From: a bacterium
Lineage (GTDB): Bacteria > Armatimonadota > Fimbriimonadia > Fimbriimonadales > Fimbriimonadaceae
Length of the DNA stretch: 64,000 nt
Assembly (NCBI GenBank): GCA_027483535.1
Contig: JAIXUN010000004.1
Coordinates: 62,001-126,000 of the forward strand
Reading direction: 5' to 3'
Positions 1 to 8,451 of the stretch are shown here, piece after piece. The position numbers were made by a program, and so were the translations under genes. The notes beneath the pieces are model-generated. The model saw only the letters and a list, made by a program, of their open reading frames with translations, had not been told where the DNA came from and made no database searches. Each line of letters starts with the position of its first letter. Position 1 is the first letter of the stretch.

Positions 1-307
1 ATTGCCTTGGACGGTGGCATCCGGGCGAAACTTCTTGTTGATTTCGAAAAGCTCTATGAAGGGAAACAAGAGCACCGGGAAATAGGGTTAGCCCCACGAT
101 TAAGGAAAGATATCCACTAGCAGATGATTTCGGCTCGCTATATTTTCGATTGCCAACTACCTTGTCGATGAAGTCAGGCCTTGAGATTGAACCTACTTGG
201 CGATTGATCGATCGATAAACACCGATACACCCAAGTATGGTCGCGGTGCATGCAAAGAGCAGAAAGAGTGCAGCGCCAACTTGCCGAATCCGCTGGTTCC
301 AAATCAT
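1..307 (-). CDS. Small membrane protein, C-terminus cut by window edge
   Basis: The reading frame is open from an ATG at 307 to the left edge, giving 102 residues and no stop. The start is supported by a GGAGG about 7 nt upstream (316-320). The protein opens with MIWNQRIRQ, followed by a first hydrophobic segment (about residues 12-31). A polar stretch with KVVGNRKY follows, and a second hydrophobic segment lies at about 69-83. It sits 50 bp downstream of another small membrane protein on the same strand and is probably co-transcribed with it. I do not recognise the family. A plus-strand frame ending at 118-120 also exists but lacks a start in the window. Confidence 0.6.
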   Translation of the reverse strand, partial: MIWNQRIRQVGAALFLLFACTATILGCIGVYRSINRQVGSISRPDFIDKVVGNRKYSEPKSSASGYLSLIVGLTLFPGALVSLHRAFRNQQEVSPGCHRPRQ

Positions 308-357
308 TCCTGCGCCTCCGAATCTGCTGTATGAGAGGATTTGGCTGGAGCTGTCAA

Positions 358-564
358 CTAGGAGCCCCCTGCGCCACCAGAACGAGGAAAAGCGCGTACG
401 GCGAGTCGACCAAGGACAAACAACACAAACAGATTCGCGATGATCAAGAACGGGTCTTCCTTGGTCGCGACGCCGATTACGACCCGCGCGACAACCACGA
501 CGCCGAGCAGGATTGCCCATTTGCGGCTCTCATTCGGCTCGGTGATCTTCTCTGTTGGGTTCAC
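358..564 (-). CDS. Small two-helix membrane protein, unknown function
   Basis: This 68-residue frame starts at GTG. It has a polar N-terminus (NPTEKITEPNESRKW), then two hydrophobic segments at about residues 17-33 and 38-57, and a short basic tail. That profile fits a real inner-membrane miniprotein better than a shadow frame. It precedes the truncated membrane gene at 1-307 on the same strand. No Shine-Dalgarno is evident before the GTG. No family was recognised. Confidence 0.5.
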   Translation of the reverse strand: MNPTEKITEPNESRKWAILLGVVVVARVVIGVATKEDPFLIIANLFVLFVLGRLAVRAFPRSGGAGGS

Positions 565-1075
565 GGTACGTTGCCCGAGTCTTCATCGAGCGATTTAGGG
601 ATCGCCATTGGATTCGGTCCTATCCACCCAACATAGTACTACTTTTCACGAATTTCGGTGAATCAAAAAGGGAGAGGGCGGCAGCACCTTAACAATTCGG
701 ATTCTCTGGTCGGTCCGCCGGACCTTTTGCAGGGAGCTGACCCGTAAATTCCCCTCCGCGGAGGGGTGGCGCGGAGCGACGGGGTGGTCGGCAGAACCTG
801 ATGCCATCGAGACCTGTTTTGGTCGGGAATGCCCATTAAATAGTCGAGCTTGTAGGCATTTGTGGGATCACCCGGACCCCTCACCCGCCCCTCTCGGGGC
901 ACCCTCTCCCCCAGAGGGGCGAGGGCATTTTTTCAGAGACCACCCCGCCCCGATGAATCGGGGCACCCCTCCAGTGCCTGCCCCGATAGATCGGGGAGGG
1001 GAATTTGGTCTCGAACCGCGCTACAATTTCTGTCGATACGAGGGCTGGCAATCACTCGCTGACAAACAACGACCC
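565..1075. repeat. Intergenic region with dispersed hairpin repeats (block A)
   Basis: No gene is supported here; the short frames that cross it are repeat shadows. It holds a GGTCC-NCC-GGACC palindrome (712-724). Family I two-hairpin repeats lie at 747-792 (plus orientation), 875-925 (minus) and about 938-1006 (minus, with an extra CCCCGAT..ATCGGGG stem). The same modules recur at 4.6-5.3, 27.0-27.9 and 33.7-35.0 kb. The block lies beyond the 3' end of the gene at 1076-1516 and upstream of the small membrane gene at 358-564. Confidence 0.75.
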
Positions 1076-1516
1076 CTACTTCGGCACCGAGGTGGAGCGC
1101 ATGAACTCGTTCCAGTTCCCTTTCTCGTCCAGGTGCTCGCTCATCAGAATGCGATTCCCGCCTTCCATCCAGAACCAGTCTCGATACTGCCACTCCGCGC
1201 CCGATCCATCGCACGCCGGACCGGTTGAGTACAGACACAGCTTGTTTTCCACCGCGGAACCCTCGTACAGCCACTGCTGATCCATCATCGCGCAGACAAA
1301 GCTGCCGACGAACTTGCCCTTCGCGGTATCGAACCCGATGGTGAAGAGGTAGTGGTGCGGAATCTCGCCGGCCATCCCGTTGCCCTCGATGAGCAACCAG
1401 AGATCGCCGATCATGCGAGCGGTTTCCTGCGCTTCGGTGTGGTCCGAGGTCGCCACAAACTCCCCGCAGAACGACTTCAACAGTCGATGCCCATCGGTTG
1501 GTTGAGGGATTTCCAT
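1076..1516 (-). CDS. DUF1579-like protein
   Basis: A 146-residue cytosolic protein. It opens with PTDGHRLLKSFCGEF, resembling the PxxxHxxLxxLxGxW start of DUF1579 proteins, and continues with short beta-rich stretches (GKFVGSF, QWLYEGS, WQYRDWF). The frame extends to a GTG at 1522, but ATG 1516 is preferred because a TACAAT box lies exactly 7 nt before it. There is no Shine-Dalgarno, so the transcript is probably leaderless. The molecular function of this family is not established. It could instead be another lipocalin-like fold. Confidence 0.65.
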   Translation of the reverse strand: MEIPQPTDGHRLLKSFCGEFVATSDHTEAQETARMIGDLWLLIEGNGMAGEIPHHYLFTIGFDTAKGKFVGSFVCAMMDQQWLYEGSAVENKLCLYSTGPACDGSGAEWQYRDWFWMEGGNRILMSEHLDEKGNWNEFMRSTSVPK

Positions 1517-1529
1517 AAACACTATTGTA
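1517..1529 (-). promoter_or_regulatory. Leaderless-type -10 box for the DUF1579-like gene
   Basis: On the minus strand, TACAAT (1529-1524) is followed by 7 nt and then ATG at 1516. The spacing puts transcription start at or next to the start codon. Confidence 0.55.
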
Positions 1530-1554
1530 AGGCAGGGACCCTTTAAAATGTTAC

Positions 1555-1616
1555 TGAGGATTGGGCCCCTATTGAGGATTGGGCCCCTATTGAGGATTCG
1601 GTCCCTATTGAGGATT
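1555..1616. repeat. 18-bp tandem repeat, about 3.4 copies, over a stop codon
   Basis: Units begin at 1555, 1573, 1591 and 1609 (partial); the first two are identical and the third differs at two positions. On the minus strand the unit reads CCAATCCTCAATAGGGGC. It contains the final codons and TAG stop of the esterase gene (1605-2264), so the 3' terminus of that gene has been copied into its downstream region. In another frame the copies would encode a repeated SSIGAQ peptide, but no real gene uses that frame. Confidence 0.85.
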
Positions 1617-2264
1617 TGGCATTGGGTGGAGGTGGTGTTCCAAGAACCATTCGTCCAGGGGTTCTTCGCCGTAAGCCTTGTCCCAACTGTTGTGGTCGAC
1701 GCCCGGATACGTGGTGAGCTTGGGTTGCATGCCGCCTCGCGCGATCCATTTGACCATCGAGGTCGACATTTCCACCGGAATCACAGGGTCTGCCTCGCCA
1801 TGAAACACCCACAGCGGAGTGGTGCTGAACACCGATCCCATGTGGTCTGGGTTGCCCCAACCGCAAATGGGGGCAACGGCGGCAAAGGTCCACCGCAACG
1901 ATCCCGCCAGGCGGAAGCAGGCGTTGCCACCCTGGCTAAGACCGGTGAGATAGGTTCGGTAGTCGTCTCGGTTGAACCGCTTGTCCACGTCGGCAAGAAC
2001 CAGGTCGAGGAAGCCTTCGTAAGAGGGCCAAAGGGCAAAGCTGTCTCCCTTTTGCGGGCACACCACCATGAACTTTTGCCACCGCTCTTGGGTGGAGACA
2101 AACTTGGGGAGTCCGACGGTGACCTGCCTTTCGCCGTCCAGCCCGCTTTCTCCGGCGCCGTGAAGGAAGAGGATGGTGGGGTGCGGTCCGGGCCCTTCCG
2201 GTACGTACACGCGGTATTTGCGACCCCGAACTTCGAACGTCTGAAAAACAACTTCCTTGGACAT
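1605..2264 (-). CDS. Alpha/beta-hydrolase esterase (PHB-depolymerase/dienelactone-hydrolase-like)
   Basis: A 219-residue cytosolic serine hydrolase. Visible elements are the oxyanion-hole strand TILFLHGAGESG (about 30-41), the nucleophile elbow GLSQGG (about 108-113), the acid Asp in HGEADPVIP (about 155-163) and the catalytic His in GVDHNSWD (about 188-195). This matches compact carboxylesterases of the phospholipase/poly-hydroxybutyrate depolymerase group; the substrate cannot be told. No signal peptide is present. The last codons lie inside an 18-bp tandem repeat. Confidence 0.85.
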   Translation of the reverse strand: MSKEVVFQTFEVRGRKYRVYVPEGPGPHPTILFLHGAGESGLDGERQVTVGLPKFVSTQERWQKFMVVCPQKGDSFALWPSYEGFLDLVLADVDKRFNRDDYRTYLTGLSQGGNACFRLAGSLRWTFAAVAPICGWGNPDHMGSVFSTTPLWVFHGEADPVIPVEMSTSMVKWIARGGMQPKLTTYPGVDHNSWDKAYGEEPLDEWFLEHHLHPMPNPQ

Positions 2265-2571
2265 GTTGGAGTAAGCCTATCACTCCCGGCGGCAGGCACA
2301 GCCCGGAACCGGCCACGGGTTCGAACCCGATCCGCAATGGAACGCAACTTCCTATTTGTATTGCGGGAGGTTTGCACCTTCGCTTTCCGATACACTAGTG
2401 GGAAGTTGCTCGGCTCACGTTTTTGAATGAAAGCGCAGGCTGAGCAAGAGGAAGACTCGCAAAGAAGCGAGCGAAATAAAGCGGATCGCGCCTACCGGCA
2501 CGGAATTCGCATGATTTGAATCGACTGTTTTCCATTTCGTCTGGATACGCGACCCAAAAAGAGATGCACGC

Positions 2572-3414
2572 ATGATCAACCGAGCAGAGAGCAAACTGCC
2601 CGTGACCCATATTCGCGCCCGGAAAGGTTTTTTTGACCTTGGCCTGGGCGATCTTTTGCAATACCGAGACCTCTTCGTAACCTTTGCCACACGGGACATC
2701 AAGGTTCGATACAAGCAAACCGCGCTCGGTGTGGCTTGGGTGGTGTTGCAGCCGCTCATCATGGCGGTTGTTCAATACTTTGTGTTCACTCGCATTGCGA
2801 AGCTGAGCACAGATGGCGTGGACGCGTTTGTTTTCAGCTTTGCCGGATCGCTGGGTTTCAGCGCGTTCTCGCAAACGCTTTCTAGATCCAGTCAGCAGTT
2901 TGTGATGAACCGCAATCTGGTGAGCAAGGTGTTCTTCCCGCGCTTGATTCTGCCGCTAAGCCCCGTGCTTTCCGGTTGTATCGACTTTGGCGTGGGCCTG
3001 GTTTTGCTGGTCCCCATCATGCTCATTAAGGGCGTGGTACCCAGCGCCATGATCCTGACCCTGCCGCTTTGGTTCGGCATGATCTTGCTACTCTCCATCG
3101 GCTTCGGAGTCATCACGTCTAGCTTGATGGTGTTCTATCGGGACATCACGTTCCTCATTCCGCTGCTTACCAACTTGCTGATGTTCGTGACGCCGATCGG
3201 CTACTCGCTCTCTTCGCGAGGTCCAAACGAGCAGGCGATTGCCTACCTGAACCCGCTGGCGGGATTGGTGGAAGGATTCCGATGGTCGCTACTAGGCTCT
3301 ACCCACGTGAACTGGGGAGCGGTGACCTACGGGCTGGTGTTCGCGGTGGTCATCTTTATTGTCTCGTTGTTCGTTTTCGCTCGACTAGAGGAGAAGTTCG
3401 CCGATGCCATCTAA
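2572..3414 (+). CDS. ABC-2 type polysaccharide export permease (Wzm-like)
   Basis: A 280-residue integral membrane protein with about six helices. It carries the hallmark of the polysaccharide/polyol-phosphate exporter permeases: LLQYRDLFVTFATRDIKVRYKQ before the first helix, then LGVAWVVLQPLIMAVV. It is the right length for Wzm/TagG/RfbA proteins. Its stop overlaps the ATPase start at 3404 by 11 bp, so the two are translated together and form one exporter for a surface glycan (O-antigen, teichoic-acid-like or capsule). No glycosyltransferases lie beside it. Confidence 0.9.
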   Translation: MINRAESKLPVTHIRARKGFFDLGLGDLLQYRDLFVTFATRDIKVRYKQTALGVAWVVLQPLIMAVVQYFVFTRIAKLSTDGVDAFVFSFAGSLGFSAFSQTLSRSSQQFVMNRNLVSKVFFPRLILPLSPVLSGCIDFGVGLVLLVPIMLIKGVVPSAMILTLPLWFGMILLLSIGFGVITSSLMVFYRDITFLIPLLTNLLMFVTPIGYSLSSRGPNEQAIAYLNPLAGLVEGFRWSLLGSTHVNWGAVTYGLVFAVVIFIVSLFVFARLEEKFADAI

Positions 3415-4552
3415 TCAGCTTGCCGTAGAGGCCAGGAAGCTCTCTAAGTCGTACCGAATCAAGCACAAGGGTGCCGAGGCGGAGACGTTTTGGGCGTTGC
3501 GAGACTTTGATCTGGAACTGCCTCCCGGGCAGATTTTGGGCATCATCGGTCGTAACGGCGCGGGTAAATCCACCCTGCTGAAGATCCTGAGCCGCATTAC
3601 TCGACCCACGTCCGGTGAGGCGTTCATTCGCGGTCGAGTGGGTAGCTTGCTGGAGGTCGGCACGGGCTTTCACGAGGAGCTTTCCGCTCGGGAGAACATT
3701 TATCTCAACGGCAGCATCTTGGGCATGCGGCGCAAAGAGATCGACGCTCACTTTGATGAGATCGTGGACTTTGCGGGTTGCGAGCGGTTCTTAGACACGC
3801 CCGTTAAGCGGTTCTCTTCGGGCATGTACGCTCGGCTTGCGTTCGGCATTGCGGCTCACCTTGAGACCGACGTGCTGGTCATCGACGAGGTGCTCGCGGT
3901 GGGCGATGCGGAGTTCCAGCGCAAGTGTTTGGGCAAGATGAAGGATGCATCGGCCGAGGGTCGAACCGTTTTGTTCGTCTCGCACAGCATCAACCTCATT
4001 TCCATGCTCTGTGATCGTTGCGTGGTGCTGAACCGGGGTCAGAAGATTCACGACGGCGATGTGGAGCAGGCGGTGGCCTTGTACTACGGGTTGGCCCAGA
4101 ACCCAGACCCGGCGGCGCTCGCGAAGCGAGAAGGATCGGGCGAGTTCCGGTCGATCGACGTGCGCGCCGATAAAGAGATTTACAACGCGGACGAGGCCAA
4201 AACCTTCCGCTTTAAGTTGCAGCAGCACAAGCCTACAGAGGACAAGATGTTCCTCAAGGCGTTCATTCGAGATTCGATGGGCCACATTGTGGTTCAGTGC
4301 GATGCTCGGCTGTTGGAGCAGTGGTTCCACCCGACCGATGGGCAGGAGATCGAGTTCACTTTGCGGAGTCCTTGGCTGAAGCCGGGTCCGTACTCGTTGG
4401 ATGTTTGGGTGACCAAGCTCGGGATGCGGGTGGATGTGAACGAGGCGTCGTGCTTCTTTACGGTGGTCCATGCGGATGCGTATCCGGGGATCGCGGATGA
4501 GGAAGCGACGGACGAGGCTCCGACTCTGGCGGACTTCACGTTCCAGATTTAG
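3404..4552 (+). CDS. Polysaccharide ABC exporter ATPase with Wzt C-terminal domain
   Basis: 382 residues. The nucleotide-binding domain (about 1-245) shows Walker A GRNGAGKST, the signature-like KRFSSGMYARLAFG and Walker B VLVIDEVLAVGD. A beta-rich Wzt-type C-terminal domain (about 250-375, with KTFRFKLQ, HIVVQCDARLL and GPYSLDVWV) normally recognises the modified non-reducing end of an O-antigen chain. It overlaps the permease gene by 11 bp. The carbohydrate-binding extension suggests a terminated glycan rather than teichoic acid, by analogy with Wzt. Confidence 0.9.
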   Translation: MPSNQLAVEARKLSKSYRIKHKGAEAETFWALRDFDLELPPGQILGIIGRNGAGKSTLLKILSRITRPTSGEAFIRGRVGSLLEVGTGFHEELSARENIYLNGSILGMRRKEIDAHFDEIVDFAGCERFLDTPVKRFSSGMYARLAFGIAAHLETDVLVIDEVLAVGDAEFQRKCLGKMKDASAEGRTVLFVSHSINLISMLCDRCVVLNRGQKIHDGDVEQAVALYYGLAQNPDPAALAKREGSGEFRSIDVRADKEIYNADEAKTFRFKLQQHKPTEDKMFLKAFIRDSMGHIVVQCDARLLEQWFHPTDGQEIEFTLRSPWLKPGPYSLDVWVTKLGMRVDVNEASCFFTVVHADAYPGIADEEATDEAPTLADFTFQI

Positions 4553-5343
4553 GGCCGCTCGACGCATAGATTGCCCTCCTGGGAGGGATGGTTTGTTCGG
4601 TCCTACCCTTGCAATTTGTCTATCAACGGCACCCTCGCCCCTTCCCGATTCTCGGGACAGGCTCGGGCAGAGGGTGCCCCTACAGGGGCGGGTGAGGGGT
4701 CCGAAATCTTCGTCTCGAAAAGTGGAGCCAGACTCTATTGCCACGGCTCAGCCGTTCTGCTCTCAAACGAACTCTCGAACCCAGGGTTAAAACCCTGGGC
4801 TGCGATGATTGCCGCGGCTCCGCCGCTTTAGGGAGTTTGTAATGAGGTCCGAACCCAATTCGCCTCTTAGACACAGCCCTGTCGGTAGAAAAACGGAATA
4901 CACACAAAGAGGGAGCGACTGAAATTCCCCTCTATGGAGGGGTGCCCCAGCGGGGCGGGGTGGTCTCCGGAATTCTTTATGGCCCGAGGACTATTCCCTC
5001 GTTTAAGGCTATCACGCGCCTAATGAGGTTTGGAGAGTGTTCGGTCCTGCCGACCGCCCCGTCGCTTCGCGCCACCCCTCCCAGGAGGGGAATTTGGTTC
5101 GGACCTTTCATTGCAATTTGTCTAACAACGGAACCCGTTTTAAAGAAGGTCCGGAGGACCGGCCAGAAACTCTAAAGGTTTCTCGATGTTCCCCAGACTC
5201 TCTTGCCACGGCTCCGCCGTTCTGGGCTAAGACGGACCCTCGAACCCAGGGTTAAAACCCTGGGCTGCGATCATGGTCGAGGCGGCCGACCTATTAAATT
5301 CCCCTCCGTGCGCCGTAAACGCAGTTTTTTAACGCAATCACCC
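4553..5343. repeat. Intergenic hairpin-repeat block B
   Basis: No credible gene lies between the Wzt-like gene and the cupin gene. The region contains Family I repeats at about 4630-4702 (plus), 4924-4967 (plus) and 5053-5094 (minus), with a fragment at 5297-5308. Family II repeats in minus orientation lie at 4738-4826 and 5203-5286. A GGTCCGGAGGACC palindrome is at 5148-5160. Both Family II copies share the CCCAGGGTTAAAACCCTGGG stem-loop (4780-4799; 5245-5264). Between modules I see only unique sequence. Confidence 0.8.
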
Positions 5344-5355
5344 TATACTGACCCC
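5344..5355 (+). promoter_or_regulatory. Leaderless-type -10 box for the cupin gene
   Basis: TATACT at 5344-5349 is followed by 6 nt and then the ATG at 5356. No Shine-Dalgarno is present. This is one of the clearest leaderless configurations in the window. Confidence 0.65.
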
Positions 5356-5700
5356 ATGCCCCCCGCCCACCCGGGTTCCTTCGACGCTTTGGTCGCCGCG
5401 CCGAACCACCACCGACTCGCGTTCGAAAACGACAACGTGCGCGTGCTGGAGACCATGATCATGCCCGGCGACACCACCCCGCTTCACACCCACTGCTGGC
5501 CGGGGACCATCTACATCCTTAGCGGCAGCGACTTCGTTCGTCGAGACGAGTTTGGCAACGTGGTGCTCGATACTCGAGAACTGGGAATCGTGATCTCGCC
5601 CGGCGAGGCGCGGTGGTCGGATCCGCTTGGCTTACACACTCTGGAAAACGTTGGCGATCAGCCGATTCACATCATCTCGACGGAGCTGAAGATAAGTTAG
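5356..5700 (+). CDS. Cupin-domain protein
   Basis: A 114-residue single-domain cupin. Motif 1 is seen as GDTTPLHTHCWPGTIYILSG (two His in HTH and a downstream Gly-rich turn), and motif 2 as GLHTLENVGDQPIHIIS. It is probably a small metal-binding beta-barrel; the ligand or reaction is unknown. The open frame extends upstream to 5203 through a repeat, but the start at 5356 is fixed by the cupin fold and the TATACT box 6 nt before it. The 3' end overlaps the convergent gene at 5697-6641 by 4 bp. Confidence 0.85.
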   Translation: MPPAHPGSFDALVAAPNHHRLAFENDNVRVLETMIMPGDTTPLHTHCWPGTIYILSGSDFVRRDEFGNVVLDTRELGIVISPGEARWSDPLGLHTLENVGDQPIHIISTELKIS

Positions 5701-6641
5701 CCCTTCGCGCGACGCGCAAGGGTGTTTGCCCACGATCTCGGAACCGGAATTCCAAAGAGCCCCTGGCCTAGGTGCAGCGAACCCTCGCGGTCGATATTCC
5801 AAAGGTAAATGTCCGAGTGGATGAAGGGGTCGCAAGGCACCGAAAAGCTCTCGAACCCGGGCATCAGGGTTCGCTCCTCAAAAGATCGACCCACGACATT
5901 TCCGTCTCCGACCGGAACTAGCGAATCCACCTTTGCTCCCAACGATCTTGTGCGCGCAATGCCGTCGTGTCCCAGCAAGAGCAGCGTCTGGTCGTAAGAG
6001 AAAGCTGTTCCGTACTCGGAAGAGCCCTCACGCATGGGCAGAAAGTGGAACCCTCCTGGCTCGTCTAATGACCCATAGGAAACACACTGCCAGTTGGGCG
6101 AAAATCGAACGATACTGCTAGCGGCATAGGGGCCAAACGTGACTGAGCGATTGAATATCTTGGCGAGCGAAGTCGGAAGTCTTCCGCTCGACTTCGCCCA
6201 CTTTCGATCCACAAGTTTCCATTGAACGGATGGATCGTCCACTTTGGCATCGACCGCGCACGGCGTTTCTCCGTCCCAACCGATCACCAGACACCCCAGT
6301 TCAAGTTTGTTCTCCAAGGAGAAGGTTGGCAGAGTCTTGATCGACCCGTCGACCGAGATCAAAACGCCCGAAACTTTTGCCGAATGGGTCTTCTGCCTAA
6401 CGATGGGAAGTAGAAGTTTGGTGCCAGAGGGGGAAACCGTCACACCTAAATTGAGACGCTCCTCCTCGGACTGGAGATCGATGTCGCCCGGTGCGAGTTT
6501 GCGTCGGTACAGAACCTTAAGACTCTTTCCCGGATCGACCAACTGCAGCACGATCTCGCTTTTGGTGAGCTTGGGAATGACGATTAGGGGCAGATCGGCC
6601 CCAAGGCTCGCACCAATCGCCAAGGCTGCAACGGTGATCAT
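5697..6641 (-). CDS. Secreted protein of unknown function, possibly beta-propeller-like
   Basis: 314 residues. The N-terminus (MITVAALAIGASLGADL) looks like a short signal peptide. The body has recurring beta-strand stretches (LIVIPKLTKSEIVLQLVD, GTKLLLPIVR, TLLLLGHDGIARTRSLG, SDIYLWNIDREGSLHLG), suggesting repeated beta blades, but no repeat is regular enough to assign a family. A TATTTA sequence lies 6 nt before the ATG, and AAAGAAG just before it could also act as a weak Shine-Dalgarno. It is convergent with the cupin gene. I do not recognise it. Confidence 0.6.
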   Translation of the reverse strand: MITVAALAIGASLGADLPLIVIPKLTKSEIVLQLVDPGKSLKVLYRRKLAPGDIDLQSEEERLNLGVTVSPSGTKLLLPIVRQKTHSAKVSGVLISVDGSIKTLPTFSLENKLELGCLVIGWDGETPCAVDAKVDDPSVQWKLVDRKWAKSSGRLPTSLAKIFNRSVTFGPYAASSIVRFSPNWQCVSYGSLDEPGGFHFLPMREGSSEYGTAFSYDQTLLLLGHDGIARTRSLGAKVDSLVPVGDGNVVGRSFEERTLMPGFESFSVPCDPFIHSDIYLWNIDREGSLHLGQGLFGIPVPRSWANTLARRAKG

Positions 6642-6705
6642 CTTCTTTAAATAGATGCTTCAGAAGGCGAGCGCTTACGGTCGAACAGTGCCTTAGGATT
6701 GTTGA

Positions 6706-7374
6706 TTACTTGATCCACCAGACCAAGTGGTTATGCTTCAGAGCATCTTTGTGAATCTTGTGATAGACCTGTAGAAGAACACTTGCCAGCTCGGGGGTGT
6801 AAAGGTCTTCGGCCTCGTTGTAGATCTTCAGAAACTCCCGGTCCGCGATACCGAGTTTCTCGATCGCCGCTTCCATCTCGGCTACCAGACGAGGGCACGA
6901 CACAATTGTGAGGGCGTCGGTTGGTCCACCGTAAGCCTCGATCATGGCATCCATTTGTGCCTGTACAGGATCCACCTTGGGCTTCATGAATCCGAGCTTT
7001 TGTAGGAGGCCGACCTTCTCCTCCGGCTTCTCTCGAGGAAAGGGCTCTGAAAGATAAGAGTTTTCGAGGTCGGCAGGCACTGCAACCCCGTTCCAAGCGT
7101 GAACGTGCAAAGCCGTCGGAACGTTCTCCTTACCCAGCGTGGTCACCAACAGTTTCTGCACTTCTGACCAGGAGGACCACGCCATTTCCGGCGCGGCAAC
7201 AAACACGCTCCCATCGTCTAGATCGCCCTGCTCGTAGAAGTCGGAGGCAAAATTCTCGGGTTTGATGGCTTCTTCAAAGGCAATCGAGCGCTCCCGAAGA
7301 AACTCTTTAAGGGCTTTTCCGACTTCTTCATCGATGTTCCCTTCAAACGCGTACAGAGCCGGTGCAAATCCCAT
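6706..7374 (-). CDS. Unknown cytosolic protein, 222 residues
   Basis: No signal peptide or membrane segment is seen. The sequence is acidic and mixed alpha/beta, with an N-terminal part (ALYAFEGNIDEEVGKALKEFL), a central TALHVHAWNGVAVPADLEN and a helical C-terminal half ending HKDALKHNHLVWWIK. The start is well supported by TATACT 6 nt before ATG 7374. I do not recognise a family and assign no function. Confidence 0.6.
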   Translation of the reverse strand: MGFAPALYAFEGNIDEEVGKALKEFLRERSIAFEEAIKPENFASDFYEQGDLDDGSVFVAAPEMAWSSWSEVQKLLVTTLGKENVPTALHVHAWNGVAVPADLENSYLSEPFPREKPEEKVGLLQKLGFMKPKVDPVQAQMDAMIEAYGGPTDALTIVSCPRLVAEMEAAIEKLGIADREFLKIYNEAEDLYTPELASVLLQVYHKIHKDALKHNHLVWWIK

Positions 7375-7386
7375 AGGCGGAGTATA
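7375..7386 (-). promoter_or_regulatory. Leaderless-type -10 box for the 222-residue unknown gene
   Basis: On the minus strand TATACT (7386-7381) is followed by the 6-nt spacer CCGCCT and ATG 7374. The same hexamer and spacing occur before the cupin gene at 5356. Confidence 0.65.
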
Positions 7387-7439
7387 GTCCTGCCTTCACA
7401 GTGCTAGAGAGGACTTGATGTTAAAAACTCAGTTTTGGC

Positions 7440-7895
7440 CTACGTCCCCGGCTTCGGGCGACGTTTAGGACCGTCCATCACCCGGATCACCGACCGCGCT
7501 TCGGGAGCTTCTTTGGGCCGAACCGCTCGGAGAACCGCCTGTTCGATCAGCCCGTGCAGGTACGGATCGTCCAAATCCTCCGGCTTCGTCAGCTTGATAT
7601 GTCTAATCTTTGCCCCTGAACCTTGTAAACGTCGTTCCGGATCATCCAAAAACGCTCCTTGGGTAAAGCCAATGTTGACGTACTTGGTGTACACCGGAAG
7701 GTGCAGAAAGTGGTCGGCGTTCTTATCGGTGAAACCGTAAGACATTCCCACCGTGTTGGTGGCGTCCCAGAGGATCTCCACGCAATCTGGAAGGAGCGGC
7801 AGGACCTTATTGCGGAGCTCTCGCGCCAGGAGCTTGGTCGCCTCTGGATAGGGCGTTAGGAACTCCATGTATTCGGGCGGTTCGGGAAGGTTCAT
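7440..7895 (-). CDS. DUF1801-like protein
   Basis: About 151 residues. The arrangement YMEFLTPYPEATKLLARELRNKVLPLLPDCVEILWDATNTVGMSYGF resembles DUF1801 proteins (an iron-chaperone-like fold, also related to YdhG). It continues with FLHLPVYTKYVNIGFTQGAFL and a basic tail. The frame can extend to a TTG at 7967, but that would overlap the upstream acetyltransferase by 40 bp. ATG 7895, just before the conserved block, is preferred with moderate confidence. It is probably co-transcribed with the acetyltransferase at 7928-8377. Confidence 0.7.
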   Translation of the reverse strand: MNLPEPPEYMEFLTPYPEATKLLARELRNKVLPLLPDCVEILWDATNTVGMSYGFTDKNADHFLHLPVYTKYVNIGFTQGAFLDDPERRLQGSGAKIRHIKLTKPEDLDDPYLHGLIEQAVLRAVRPKEAPEARSVIRVMDGPKRRPKPGT

Positions 7896-7927
7896 CTGCG
7901 GCTGCAACCATTGTTGCACCTTGGCAA

Positions 7928-8377
7928 CTAGCTGTCCAATTCGTACTGCGTCACGTTGGAGTCCCAATGCCGGGAAAACCTCCGATAGAGCCGGTGAGCA
8001 TCCTCGTCCTCTTCATGAACCTGTACGAAAACGCTCCGCATACCCTTCTCTTCGGCATAGGCTAGGGCGGCTTCGATGAGTGCCGACCCGCATCCTTGTC
8101 GGCGACTCCCTTCCTCAACGGCCAGGTTGTAAGCGTACAACTCGAATCCCGGCTCAGCCATGCTCGGGAGAACGTAGGCTTGCAGACCTCCCTTCACTTT
8201 TCCTTCTTCGCCGAGGGCAACCCAAACCGCGACTTGATCGTTTGTCAAAAGCCGCTCCGCCTCTTCCAATGGGAACAGGCTCTGGAGGTAGATCTGCTCT
8301 TCGAACGCAGCACCGAAAACTTGTCTCAACTGCAGCAGAAAAGCTCCGTCTCTCGGTTGAAGTCGCCGAATCAACAT
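7928..8377 (-). CDS. GNAT acetyltransferase resembling aminoglycoside AAC(3)-I
   Basis: About 149 residues. The segments MLIRRLQPRDGAFLLQLRQVFGAAFEE, KVKGGLQAYVLP, ELYAYNLAVEEGSRRQGCGSALIEAAL (acetyl-CoA loop RRQGCGSA) and SVFVQVHEEDEDAHRLYRRF follow the order and wording of AAC(3)-I (gentamicin 3-N-acetyltransferase) enzymes. Whether it acts on an antibiotic or another amine is unknown; many chromosomal relatives have no resistance phenotype. ATG 8377 is chosen over the frame limit at 8443 because of AAGGGG 7 nt upstream and the family's usual N-terminus. Divergent from the membrane protein at 8452. Confidence 0.8.
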   Translation of the reverse strand: MLIRRLQPRDGAFLLQLRQVFGAAFEEQIYLQSLFPLEEAERLLTNDQVAVWVALGEEGKVKGGLQAYVLPSMAEPGFELYAYNLAVEEGSRRQGCGSALIEAALAYAEEKGMRSVFVQVHEEDEDAHRLYRRFSRHWDSNVTQYELDS

Positions 8378-8451
8378 CTCGAAACCCCTTCTTGCGAAGT
8401 ATGGATGAAACCCCGATCCGGCCTTTTCCGTTCCAATGGACAAAACCGACG

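Noticed and set aside
663-902. Frames of 60-120 codons across the repeat blocks (also near 4.6-5.2, 27.2-27.6 and 33.8-35.0 kb)
   Set aside because: Their translations repeat peptides such as KRRSRDHH and GGEGAP simply because the DNA repeats; start positions and lengths are inconsistent between copies.
2300-2400. GGTTCGAAC resembling a tRNA T-arm
   Set aside because: The flanking 5-bp T-stem does not pair on either strand and no acceptor or anticodon stem fits, so it is not a tRNA.
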